Assembly: GCF_964340395.1 (NCBI RefSeq)
Contig: NC_135555.1
Coordinates: forward strand, 22,367,225 to 22,431,224
DNA length: 64,000 bases
Reading direction: 5' to 3'
Source: Glandiceps talaboti
Lineage: Eukaryota > Hemichordata > Enteropneusta > Spengelidae
The notes under the pieces are model-generated. The model was not told the origin of the DNA and did not search any database. It was given only the letters and a program-made list of their open reading frames with translations. The position numbers and the translations under genes are program-made. Shown piece after piece: positions 1-11,039 of the stretch. The stretch's first letter is position 1. Every line of letters starts with the position of its first letter.

Positions 1-868
1 TAAGTTTGACAACTTCTCATTTTGATATAAACGCTGATTTCTAAATATCAAATTTGAATCAAAACACTAATGAAAAATGAAGTTACTAAGTATTAGTTCG
101 GTATTCACAGAACATCAAATTTTTATTTTCATGTACATTAATTTGATAAAAGGCAACTAATATTGAATAAATTATGACATTTATAAGACACAAATATTTC
201 TCTGTAATTAATGCGATCTAGCAAGTTGGTCAAATACAGTTTTAATAATAACAATAGAGTGAATTTATAATGTGCCTGTTTTTTGAAGAGCTCCAGTTGC
301 AGACACAGAACTACTAACAGAATGAGAGGATACAGAGAGACAATTTGAAAATATGGTAAGGATGCAGAGAGAAGTGTGTAAGTGAGTGAGAGTTAAGATT
401 GAAATAGGTGAGTTTTAAGGGCAGAGTGGAAGGAAGACTTAGAGTTAGAGTGACAAAGAGTGAAGACTTCAAAACTAAAGCAGTGTAAGAACGGGAACGC
501 TCACCGAGCTTCTTTAGTGACAAAAATTGCAATCTATTTTTGATCTTGATGTAAAAGCCCACATTAGATTAGGATTTTTAAGTTTTTCACTTTAGTACAG
601 TCACTATAGAAATCTTATATCATATTATTATTACTTTTCAATATCTTAAAGGCCTATGTTTCAATCCTAGGCCATCACATCAGTGTTAATTATCTTAATG
701 AGGATTAATTGAGATCATTCTTTTGTTCTAGACCAACTTTTTGGGGCAAAAAAAATAATTTTCAAACCTAAATTCAAATCCTACTTTGCAGTGGGCCTTT
801 ACACATCTAAACAAACAATATATTGCAATTTTTTTTAAACATTACATGGACACTGTTGCTATAGTTAC
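1..868. other. Intron sequence, no exon found
   Basis: This should be intron downstream of EF-hand exon 10, which ends in phase 1 at 869 with a GTAACT donor. I looked on the minus strand for the next EF-like exon and saw none. The short open frames here look like chance. Confidence 0.5.
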
Positions 869-3800
869 CTGTGTCGACATCTACTTTGAAGTTTGGCCAG
901 AGTACTCTACCGGGGTGTTTAGGATCATTATAGTAAGCACACAGAGCAAGAAACTCTGCCTCGGACAAGTTACTCTGTCCCATAGTACTCAAACCCATGG
1001 CTGTTAGACCAATACGGAAACGGGTCTGTGAGATTGAACCATTGCGTAGCGGATCAAAGTCTTGGAAGTATTCATTCACCTGAAAGATAAAGAAGAATTA
1101 GTAAATAAAAAATACCACATAAATAACGTCATACTAAAGTACATATATCTATCACACATTTTGATTTTAGTATCCGGTAGGTTTTTTTCCAGTGTACAAG
1201 TGTGTATATATTTTTTATGTAAACATGTACACATTATTTTCTTGTGTACAAGTTTATACATTGTTTTCTAGTGTACAAGTATGTATATTTTTTCAAGTAT
1301 ACAAATGTATACATTTTCTAATGTAAAAGTTTCACTTTGTACAGAGGCTGGTACTTGTTTTCAACCACACAGTGTGCCCTCTAATGATAGCTAAAATTTG
1401 TTGTTGTGAGTCAAAATGAGAAAAACCGAGATTTCTTGTGAGTCACCACATAGTATAAAGAGATAGGGGAATGCCAAATTTTGGTGCGTCACTAGATATT
1501 GTGTGCATCAGTGGCGTGTCAAATTGGCTGAGAGGACACACTAATCACACATACGTGTATGTTTGTACCTTGAATTTTTTTCCCTTCTTTTGCAGTGAAC
1601 CATCACTTAGCCCACCAGTGTACTGGTGTACCTATCGTTCCTTTTTACATCTTAGATAAAAAAAATAAAGTACATGTTCCTACCCAGATCCTATTAACTA
1701 ATGAATGATGTCGTATTCTGCCTAAAACTTCTTCAAAGTTGACTTTACTGATATCAACAGGTTTCTTGGTCACAACAGAAGCATCTCCTGCATCTTTCAT
1801 TTCATCACTTCCAATAGTAAAGCCAACAAACTCTGCAATGAAATAGACAATGTATAACAATCATTAACAAAAAATATGAGTGTGGCAGACAAATCTCAAA
1901 TTTAAAGTTTAAAGGACTATGTTTCAATCCCAGGTCATTGCATTAGTGTTATCTTAATAAAGTTTGCATGAGTTTTTGGGTAAGGAACACAATTTGAAAA
2001 TGAATTATAGAAAGAAAACAAATTAACTTATCATAGTGAAGAAATCATTTTTTTTTACCCTTTCTTCTTCAACAACAACAACAACAACAACAACAACTAC
2101 AACAACAACGACGACGACGACGACGACGACGACAACAACAACAACAACAACAACAAGGTAATATTAGATATGTACCACAAAGTACTTGCACTGGTGCACA
2201 CACATACTAGTGGTATTTTCACTGCAGTGCAATATCAAAAACATTATTGCATACCTAGCTGTATGCAAATGATATACAAGTGAGGACGCAATCGTTCACT
2301 ACACACAAAATCATGTGATTGCACTGTATGATTTTTATGGAAATTTGCCATATCAGATAAACATATATAATAACAGAACCCCATGCCACATGAGTTCCAG
2401 TGTGGGTACTCAGGGTATCTGCACTCATGCTTTCTGCTGCACTTTCACAAGTGTGGTGAGTGAAAGTGCAGGTGCAGAAAACACTGCAAGCACTCATACA
2501 AATACACTGAGTACGCCACACTACACTCGCTATGCTCGTGAGAGTACGGGCGCAGAAAGTTAACTGAAGTAAATTTCTGGATTGAATGATTGTAACTTGA
2601 CAAATCAGATATATTACCTCTGTCCACAGCTTGGACAAATGCTGGATAGTTGACATCTCCACGGCGTTCTGGGTCTTCAAATTTACGACAAAGTAACTTG
2701 AAGTCTTCTGATTGCACATTGAGACTCAAGAAATGTCAGATACGACCAAACTGGGAAAATGTGATGTTTCTTGTATTTGCTTTGCTCTGTTGAAAAGACA
2801 GAAATTAACTTGTAATGAACCTCATGGTTCTTTGAACTGGGACTGAGTGTCACAGAGTTTTGAAACCTACAAGGCCTTAAAAAACAACTTGTTTGGTTCC
2901 GGTTCCCCGACCCCACCTAGTTTTTTACGCTGACCATAAACTTTTTTTAATGTATTCGAGAAAAATAAAATAAAATCGTGAAAATTGTGAAGTCTCGCAA
3001 TAAATAGTGGATGTGGAAAATGACATCAACTTAAAAAGACAATATAAAACTGTTCTCCCAATCTGTAATGGCTGTACATCTGATGAGATAAAGCCAATAA
3101 CACAGAGAGAGACCATATGGAAAACTACAGAAAACATAACTACCTGAACTAGTCACACATGAAAAAAAAAATCCAAAAAAAACTCCCAAAACATCTACCT
3201 ACCCCACCTATTCTAAAATAGTGTAATCGGAACCGCACAATTTTTATTTTTAGGCCTAACACCCAACAAAATGATTTCACTTATATACCTGATATTTATG
3301 CTATAAATGATAGTGGTACACACTGAACTTGCTTTTCTGGGATGTAACAGATTGTATTGTCTATAGATAGACAAGTATTGAAAAGATTTTATAATAGGCC
3401 TTTCCAAAATTTGCCATGGTGGCGCTCTACTTCCTGTCTGTGTACCTTGGGGGTATACATTGTATAGGTTACTCAGTTAATCATAGAACACTCCTGCTTT
3501 CCCCGATGTCTGAACAATACGAAAAAAATCCCTGATTTACACTTCTACAGAATACCAAGAAACAAAGCTCTTAAGAAACGATACTATGAGGTGATGATAC
3601 CTCCAATTTGAGTGAGGGCGGTGTATTCTCAATTTCCTGTTTAAAAACTAAGCCTCCTTCAAAAGAAAAAAAAAAAGAGTTAAAAATTGTACATACTCTG
3701 TCATAGTCTTTGAAATAGGCATACATCATGATACGTCGTTCTTGTACGGTCACTGACAAATCCATCAATACCTCAGCTACTCTGGCTTCTTCTACATCAC

Positions 3801-6800
3801 TCAATGGATTGAGATATCTGGACAAAGCACCTAGTGGTGGTCTTTTCACTTCCATTGTTGGTTTCTTCTCCAAGTCTGGGTCATTAAATGCTGCAGATAC
3901 AAACAAGTGAAATGATGACGGTATCCCATGTTATTTATCAATTATATATATAGATAGTAAGTTGATTGGTAAGAATGCACCATAAAATTAAAATATATAC
4001 ACCAACATTTTATGCTATGCTCCTTTATTTTCTTTAATACAATTGTCCGATTAAAATTGAATTTCAAATCTATTTTCGTCAACAACTTGCAGAATTGTAA
4101 TCCCCCCCCCCCCCCTGGATATGAGTGGGCAGGGGGCGGATGAATATTTTTTTTTTTTTTTTTTTTAAATATTTTTTTTATTTTCCAAAAGATTTTTTAT
4201 TTAGTCATCTGACAAGAAAGCAATCAATATGATCCAGTTAACTGCCTCGTCTTCACTTGTCATTGAATGGGTTTACTGTGTTTATACACTCCTACTTATC
4301 CCTTCATGAAAAGAGTGAAGAGAATTTACATCAAAGCTTGTCCCCTTGTGCTTGGCAGATGTTACTGATTTAGCTTATGTCTATATTCTTACATTGAAAT
4401 TTTACCTCCCTCCCACATACAATCTTTTTTGTGACGTCACCTAACCATTTCACTTCATTGATCTCTTTCAACAAGACTAATAATTACCACTTTCCATCAG
4501 GTCACAGAATTCCTTGTATCGTACTCTGCCGTCTTTGATTTTGTAGTAATCCACCACTTTCTGTATATCACTGCGTGATAACTGTGCCTCCTTGCCCACA
4601 GCCAATGACAGACCACAGATGAACTGGTTCTCGGTGATAATGTAGCTACGTAGTCTGTCGTGATCACGGAAAAACTCAGTGGTACGGATACCATTTTTGT
4701 ACACAGCTGTACGGATCTTGTCAAAGACATCAACGGACCGTGGTGCTACAGTCTGAATTAGAAAAAAAACACCACATTAAGACTTATATAATCTTGATTT
4801 GATCACTGAGCAATATCAAACCTTCTGATTTTTTTATTTTTTTTTTTTTTTGGGGGGGGGGGGGTAATTATACCAACCCCTAATCTACACAATTCATTGA
4901 ACCAATATAGAACCAAACAACAGAAATCATAGTTGATAGAAGTAGTTTGCAAATGTGATATTTTCCTATAACTAGATATTATGCCCCAATATTTTTCTTT
5001 GTTCAGCCAAGGAAAATACAAGTGACCTCAGGGCACTTGTTACTTCTCGGCAAGTGACTCATAGTGACAACCCTTAGGTCATGAGTATTTTCCAGCTGAA
5101 TGAAGAAACAATATTGGGAATAATATAATTATACCATCGCCAGTGATATAAAAGTAAAATTGGGGAAAGTAATGGCACTTTTGAAAGTTTTTACTCATAT
5201 TTCGAACACAGCAGAACCAGTGACATAGACAATGTGTTGTCGTGACATAGGCATGCGTTGTTGTGAGGTAGAACGACCAGAGTATATATTCCATATTTTT
5301 TTATTGAACCTGGCTTGCGCATGGTACAATACTACATTTTATCTGTCTCAACTACCCATTTCGAGTACCACAGGAAGGTCTTGTGTATTGGTAATAGCCA
5401 AACGATGTAATTTGAAAACAATCTATTGGATGACTAATTTTCTTCTTCATAACAGACATTTCCAATTCCTCATCAGCATCACTGATGAGACAATAATGAT
5501 AAATTAATCCTCTGGGGAAAATACATCAAATCAGAAATTCCTACACGTTGACTTACCTTGGCTGGTATGTTATACTCAGCTTTAGCTGGGCTACCTGGAT
5601 ATTCTAAATCCTCAACCAAGGTGTCTTTGATAGCCTCTACATCATGGTGGAAATTCAAGTAGTTACAGAGACTAGCTTTACTTGGATCCAGGTATTTCTG
5701 AGCCAGTGTTTGCATCTCATTCTCTGTCACGTCTGGTGGACCAGGAAAACTACGATAGAACTGTAACACAAATGAAAATAAAGTTCAACGTCTGACCGAA
5801 AAAATAAAGATCTACAGATAGGACGATATTCCAACAGAAAATCCTCGCATCAATAACTATACTACGCTGTTTTGATTTGTGATATGTAACTATATCAGGT
5901 ATCTATGTTACACTGTGATGTAGCGTTTAAAGTCTAATTTCAAACACAGTATGTATGTCACGTGACTGTCACATGATGTCCATGTGATTTCTTCCTTACA
6001 TGACTTTCTGTGACCAACCCATTGTGGTGACTCTGTCAAAATCTTCATAACACATTTGTCATGTGACTGTCACATGATGTCCATGTGATTTCTTTCTGAC
6101 ATGCCTTTCTGTGACCAATCCATTCTGGTGTCTGTCAACATCTACATAACACATTTGTCATGTGACTGTCACATGGTGTCCATGTGATTTCTTTCTTACC
6201 TGGCTTTCTGTGACCAATCCATTGTGGTGTCTGTCAAAGTCTTCGTAACAAGTTCTGACATTGATTCCATGGTATTTATAAAATGGTGCAATTCTCCTCA
6301 GAATATCAGTACATCTACTACGAAAGGATGGACTGAGAGGACGTTGAGAGCGATGTGTCCCCAGACTAAAGGATATAAAGAAAATAACGTTTTGGAAATG
6401 TGTCACATAACAACTATATAATATCTCGACTGAGAGCAATAAATATCAATAGCGACTTCACAATAAATGTCAGTATGTGTCAGATGATAAACACATCTAA
6501 TTGCATTTTGGAAAACAACAGCCACTAGTATTGAGGATGATAAATATTGATAACGACCTTATAATAAATGTGTCTAAAAGATAAACATAATTCTGAAATT
6601 GTCACTGAGGGTAATAAACATTAATAATGACTCCACAATATCCCATGGTGATTACATCAACAATATAAACTTCACCATATCCCTTCATAATTATAACAAT
6701 AGCAATTTCACTATATTCCAGGGTAATAATACCAATAATGACTTTGTCATATCCCACTATGATTATATGAGTAATAACCTCATTATATCATTAATAACTT

Positions 6801-7243
6801 TGTGACATCACAGGTTTATAATGCTACTTATGAAATATTATCATACCAGGAGAATAATCGATATAATGACCCAAGAATTTCAAAAGGTTAACAATACAAT
6901 AATGACTTTGTGATATCTGGGCAATATATTTCATTATCTCATCTGTAATAAGTATTCAATAGCAAAGTGATATACTTACTATTCTGTGACTTCTACTTTT
7001 CTTGCTTGTGGTTCAGTCTTCAAATCATTTGGTTCAAAAACTGTGAAAAATACAATTTTAGATAAAAAAGTTACCACTCACTTTTAAAATAATGTCACAT
7101 AAATTGTTCTAAATTACTGTCAATCAATCAATCATTCAATCAATCAATCAATCAGTCAATCTATCAATTAATCAATCACGCAATCAATCAATCAATCAAT
7201 CAGTCAGTCAGTCAGTCAGTCAATCAATCACTCAGTCAGTCAG

Positions 7244-7294
<51 letters not shown>

Positions 7295-9590
7295 CTCAAT
7301 CAATCACTCACTCACTCACTCACTCAATCAGTCAATCAGTCAATCAATCAATCAATCAATCAATCGAGTGCCTGTATCCAATACAAAGTAAAGTTCAGAG
7401 GCACTGTACAGTTAAATATTGAAAACCTTCGCGTTTTAAGGTTTTTCCTGAAGGCATTGACTGTGGGTGTCTGTCAGAGCTCCGGTGTCAATTTGTTTTA
7501 AAGACGAGGTGTGGCATGTGAGAAAGCATGGCCACCAAAGGAATTAATTTTAATATTGTCACTGAAAACATTTCATTTTTAGTGACTCTCATAATGTCAG
7601 TAATGCAGGTTTAATGAAAAAAAAACATACATCGACAGGACAACATCTTTTGAACAGAAACATGTGACTACTCCAAAATTTGTGGTCAATATGTGTTATT
7701 GATTTTGATTTTACTAGTTCATAACCCTGTTACCCAATTAAACAGATATTCTGTGTACTTTCCCAGAATACTCACCACAATCGATGACATCAGAGAATTT
7801 ACGATAATTAATCATTCCATCGTTTTTATCTTCGTATTTATCTGTCAGTGCCTGCTCATCTTCGGGGAATAGTTGTATTCCAAAGCTTTGATCCAGAACA
7901 CGCTTAAATTGTGATGCTGTGGGGAAAAAAATGCATACTTTTAATTACAAACATCTATTCCCAATAACTATCAAATCTACAGAGTAATCTACCGTTATGG
8001 TTCAATCAATACCAGCTGCTAACAATAATGATACAATAAATATGATAATATCTCTTAAATAAATAGTTCAATATGTACATCATTTCTTATAAAAACATTT
8101 CAATTTTAATGGTTCATACAAATATTTGTGTATGTTATGATACATTTAGATGAATAACAATAAATGTGACTCGCATTATTTCTGTATTATTCATTGCTTA
8201 GGCTTAAAAATGAAAATTATGTGGTTCCAATTATGCTCAATTTTAGAATAGGTGGGATAGGTAGATTTTTTATGTTATTTTTTATATACCGGGGTATATA
8301 TTTTTTCATATGTGAGTGTCTAGTTAAGGTAGTTATGTTTTCCACTGTTTTCCATATGGTCTCTGTGTTATTAGTTTCTTCTCATCAGATGTACAGCCAG
8401 TACAGACTGGAAGAACAGATTTGTATTGTCTTTTTAAGATGGTGCCAGTTTTTGCATCATCCACTATTTCTTTGCGAGAGATATCACAATTGTCCTGATT
8501 TTTTCCCTTGAATATGTAAAATAATGTTTAGGGTGAAAACCTATAGGTGGGGTTCGGGTAACCAGAACCAAACAATTTTTTTGCCTTACAACAAGTCTAT
8601 AGGTTTTTTGCTTTGAACTCCCTATCAGTAGAATGAATAACAGACTACGTTACTTTAAGGAGAGTTTAGCCTAGGAAATAGTCATCAGGGATTTTTGGCT
8701 CTTGTCTATGTAGGGAAGGCAAGAGCCAAAAATCCCCACATGACAGTCTAGAAAATTTATGATTATGTGTAGTTAGTGATCTGAATACATAACGTCATGC
8801 TGACCATGTTGGATTTATCTACATTTTTATTTGCCATCATGTGAGAAATATGTAATACGTAGAATAGCAATATAGATATGTTTTTTAATAATAATTTTCT
8901 GAATAAATGGGTCAATCTGTTGACAAAGACTGAAGTACGCAGTCAAAAATATCAGATAACAATTTTCAAGTTTGTGTTTGGATCAAAAGTTTAAAAATTA
9001 CCAACACTGAATTACCAACACAGATGAACTTTCATTTAAAGATGTTTTTTATTGTTCAACTCAGGCAAATAATTATGATATCAACTCTTCATTTAGTTAA
9101 TGACATTAACAGTAACAGCATGCACACTACTACAATTACACTAGACATGAGGTATAATTTCTTGAAGTTCAAACAAAATCCATGGTCAGCAATCAACTGA
9201 ACTGTTTCTTTCATGCAGTTACTGTTCATATCATTAAGTTAACTAAATAAAGAGTCTACACTGTGTATGTGATATTTGTCTCTTATCTTTCTTGTGTCTA
9301 TCTCAACATGAAACCTTGTGATCAGACTCACTGATCTTAATAGTTCATTTAACAGCTTGGGCAAGCTTTTCTGCAAAGAGCTGTAATATGTGGTATGTAG
9401 AGAGTGAAAGTCCCCACACTTCTGAAACTGTGTACTGCAATGTATGTTATGTAGATTATTTCAACTTACTTGAAATGTAACCAGATCTGAGTCTGTCATA
9501 GTCTTTGAAGAACTCGGTCACACGAGCTCGTCTGGAGAGAATCTTAGTTCGGATCTGATCCTCCAACACATTGATAGATCTTTCAGACAT
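869..9590 (-). CDS. Multi-EF-hand protein, N-terminal part of gene (ten exons, continues off left edge)
   Basis: I joined ten exons by reading frame and GT/AG borders: 9470-9590, 7776-7916, 6980-7040, 6200-6365, 5557-5760, 4488-4752, 3697-3890, 2618-2750, 1684-1832 and 869-1079. Phases agree at every junction. The start is the ATG at 9588-9590 (MSERSINVLEDQ). The roughly 548 residues visible form about four pairs of EF-hand-like units. The first of each pair reads like FFKDYDRLRSGYIS, YEDFDRHHNGLVT, FFRDHDRLRSYIIT, YFKDYDRFGRI or YFQDFDPLRNGSIS. The partner is degenerate, like KYEDKNDGMINYRKF or YYKIKDGRVRYKEF. Many loops lack the usual acidic residue 12, so some sites may not bind calcium. 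No signal peptide or membrane segment is seen. I do not recognise a named orthologue; a calcium-sensing or structural role is inferred from EF-hands only. Exon 8 has an in-frame TGA (2736-2738) and is short between its two EF units, so this copy may be damaged. Confidence 0.85.
1367..1544. mobile_element. Short hAT-like MITE
   Basis: Ends read CAGTGTGCCCTCT and AGAGGACACACT, an inverted pair that starts with the CAG typical of hAT ends. Inside is the segment with repeated wording such as TTGTGAGTC and GGTGCGTCAC. A related copy lies near 48792-48945. It sits in the intron between EF-hand exons 9 and 10. A clean 8-bp target duplication could not be confirmed. Confidence 0.5.
2070..2157. repeat. 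(CAA)n/(CGA)n trinucleotide microsatellite
   Basis: A CAA run passes into a CGA run and back into CAA over about 85 bp. It lies in an intron of the EF-hand gene. Confidence 0.95.
2389..2570. repeat. Imperfect palindromic repeat in EF-hand intron
   Basis: Overlapping inverted segments are visible, for example TTTCTGCTGCACTTTCAC followed shortly by GTGAAAGTGCAGGTGCAGAAA-like sequence. It looks like a degraded fold-back element next to EF-hand exon 8. Confidence 0.45.
2877..3265 (-). repeat. Interspersed repeat family A, copy 1
   Basis: About 390 bp that is repeated, in reverse orientation, at 8196-8600 and 50246-50500. Shared blocks include CATCAGATGTACAGCCA, TGTCTTTTTAAG and AACCAGAACCAAACAA (read on the plus strand of the other copies). 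No coding capacity is seen. The ends have only weak inverted similarity, so the class is unknown. Confidence 0.75.
4080..4170. repeat. Homopolymer C and T runs
   Basis: A run of about 16 C at 4100-4116 and a run of about 20 T at 4148-4167, in the EF-hand intron between exons 6 and 7. Confidence 0.8.
5957..6260. repeat. About 100-bp tandem repeat that includes the 3' edge of EF-hand exon 4
   Basis: TGACTGTCACATG recurs at 5963, 6064 and 6163. The third unit contains the real exon end, encoding FDRHHNGLVTESQ, and its GTAAG donor. The two intronic units carry diverged copies of the same exon tail, in which the donor is altered to TGTAAG-like and TGTCAG-like forms. Confidence 0.85.
7120..7365. 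repeat. (ATCA/GTCA)n tetranucleotide microsatellite
   Basis: About 245 bp of mixed ATCA, GTCA and CTCA units, in the intron between EF-hand exons 2 and 3. It is followed to about 7545 by a non-coding segment that resembles a dispersed repeat, class unknown. Confidence 0.95.
8196..8600 (+). repeat. Interspersed repeat family A, copy 2
   Basis: This is the longest plus-strand copy of the family also seen at 2877-3265 and 50246-50500. An open frame of 105 codons here is a by-product, because the equivalent frame is broken in the other copies. It lies in EF-hand intron 1. Confidence 0.75.
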
Positions 9591-9765
9591 CTTGAATGAT
9601 GTCCAGTTGTGCCCTTGTGGTCAGATTCACGTCAACGGTTTTCCCTTTTTATTCTAGTAAACATAAACAGAATAAATACATTGATAGTTCTTTCAGGCAT
9701 CATGAACGATGTTCCATTGTTTTCCCTTTTATTCAAGTAAACATAAACATAAACGAATAAGTATT
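9569..9765. repeat. Tandem duplication of the EF-hand start-codon region
   Basis: The segment containing CATTGATAG, TTTCAG-CAT and TTTTCCCTTTTATTC, followed by AGTAAACATAAAC, occurs twice, about 107 bp apart. The proximal copy holds the real ATG. The distal copy keeps an ATG followed by a similar PERTIN-coding stretch but then runs into stop codons. Confidence 0.8.
9591..9653 (-). other. Probable 5' untranslated part of EF-hand gene exon
   Basis: On the minus strand a pyrimidine-rich stretch ending in TTTACTAG precedes about 60 bases that run into the ATG at 9590. This could be a splice acceptor with a short leader, which would place the true promoter further right. A somewhat GC-richer stretch around 10340-10640 would be a candidate for an upstream noncoding exon, but nothing in it proves this. 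Confidence 0.3.
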
Positions 9766-9939
9766 TGGAAATAGCTCATTAGGTGATGAATTATAAATAT
9801 GCACAAATTTTTACAATAAAATTGAATAATATTATGAAATAAACTGTTGATCTTTCTGTATTACATTCAGCTCAGAACAAACAAAATATTAAATGGCTAT
9901 CATAAAGCTGAACATCGTTGAGATTTGAGACTGTTTTTA

Positions 9940-10062
9940 GTATGTTTTCCACTAGTAGTTTTTATCACTTTTGTAGTGTTTCAGTGCCTATGGACTTTTA
10001 GGATATATGGCGCATTACAAGTGAAATTATTATTATTGTTATTATTATTATTATAGATTAGT
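9940..10062 (+). mobile_element. Probable LINE 3' tail remnant
   Basis: The words GGCGCATTACAAGTG followed by an ATT-rich microsatellite look like the 3' end of a non-LTR element. No coding sequence remains. Confidence 0.4.
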
Positions 10063-10970
10063 AATTATGCAACAATTTTAGTAAAAAAAATATCTGTGAA
10101 AAATGTGTGTTTCGATCAATCTCGCCTCGATGGTGTACGTCCTTGACCTTGTTGCGATCGGCTTTGTTTATCTTCAAGTTGTGGGTAAGGCCATGGAAGT
10201 ATAACCCACGATAACACCTATATGTTTGTTTTGACATGCCTTCATTGCTTCATCATTGGCAATATATTACAATGGTCACCGTGCGTACGCGTGATTACAT
10301 ATGAGCAGTTCACTTACAAGGTAATGTTTACAGTGATTTTTTTACCTGTCTTGTTTCCGGAGTTTGATTACGTCTTGCCGACGCCTAACATGCTGTGGTA
10401 GTTGCAGTAAATTAGTTTTGAAAATGTTGCTTTCAGTCTAGTCATTGCTTAGTTATTTTGTAATCCAGCATATTTGTTTATGGTCAAGTTTTCCCGAATA
10501 ATAGTTGTAACATTTGTTTATGAAAAGCCGGCGGAACGTAGTGCATGCCGGGACAGTGACTTTATTATATGCAAGTAAAAGTTCGTCGTGAATTTATTAC
10601 AGGTTCCGGGGCCGTGCGTGAAGCAAGTAACTTTGCACTCTAGACTAGAGCCTGTTCAGAAAATGTATCGGCTGATATAAATTTACCGGTTTAACTTCAC
10701 ACACACACTTAGGCCATTCTCATTTTCGCGCCTTTTGCAAGTTTCCAGTCACGTAAAACACTTTGTAAATACTTGTTAGTATGTGTCAAAAGTATTAATT
10801 GTTGCATTTTTGGTGTGCAACAGTACATTCCATACATGAGGTTTATTTTCAGTGCTTCTTTTCTTTGTCATACAATAAACAGCTATAGACTAGTTAGTAC
10901 TGTTTATTTCTTTTTATTTTATAAAATGCTATTTTCAGTCAATCTTGAAGTGTCAATTTTAAACAAATGT
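10063..10970. other. Unassigned intergenic sequence upstream of EF-hand gene
   Basis: No convincing exon was seen. The stretch 10340-10640 is less AT-rich and could contain the EF-hand promoter; this is inference from position only. Confidence 0.4.
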
Positions 10971-11039
10971 TTATGGCCCCCCCCCCCCCCCCAAAAAAAA
11001 AAAAAATTAAATAATTAAATAATTAAATAATTAAATAAT

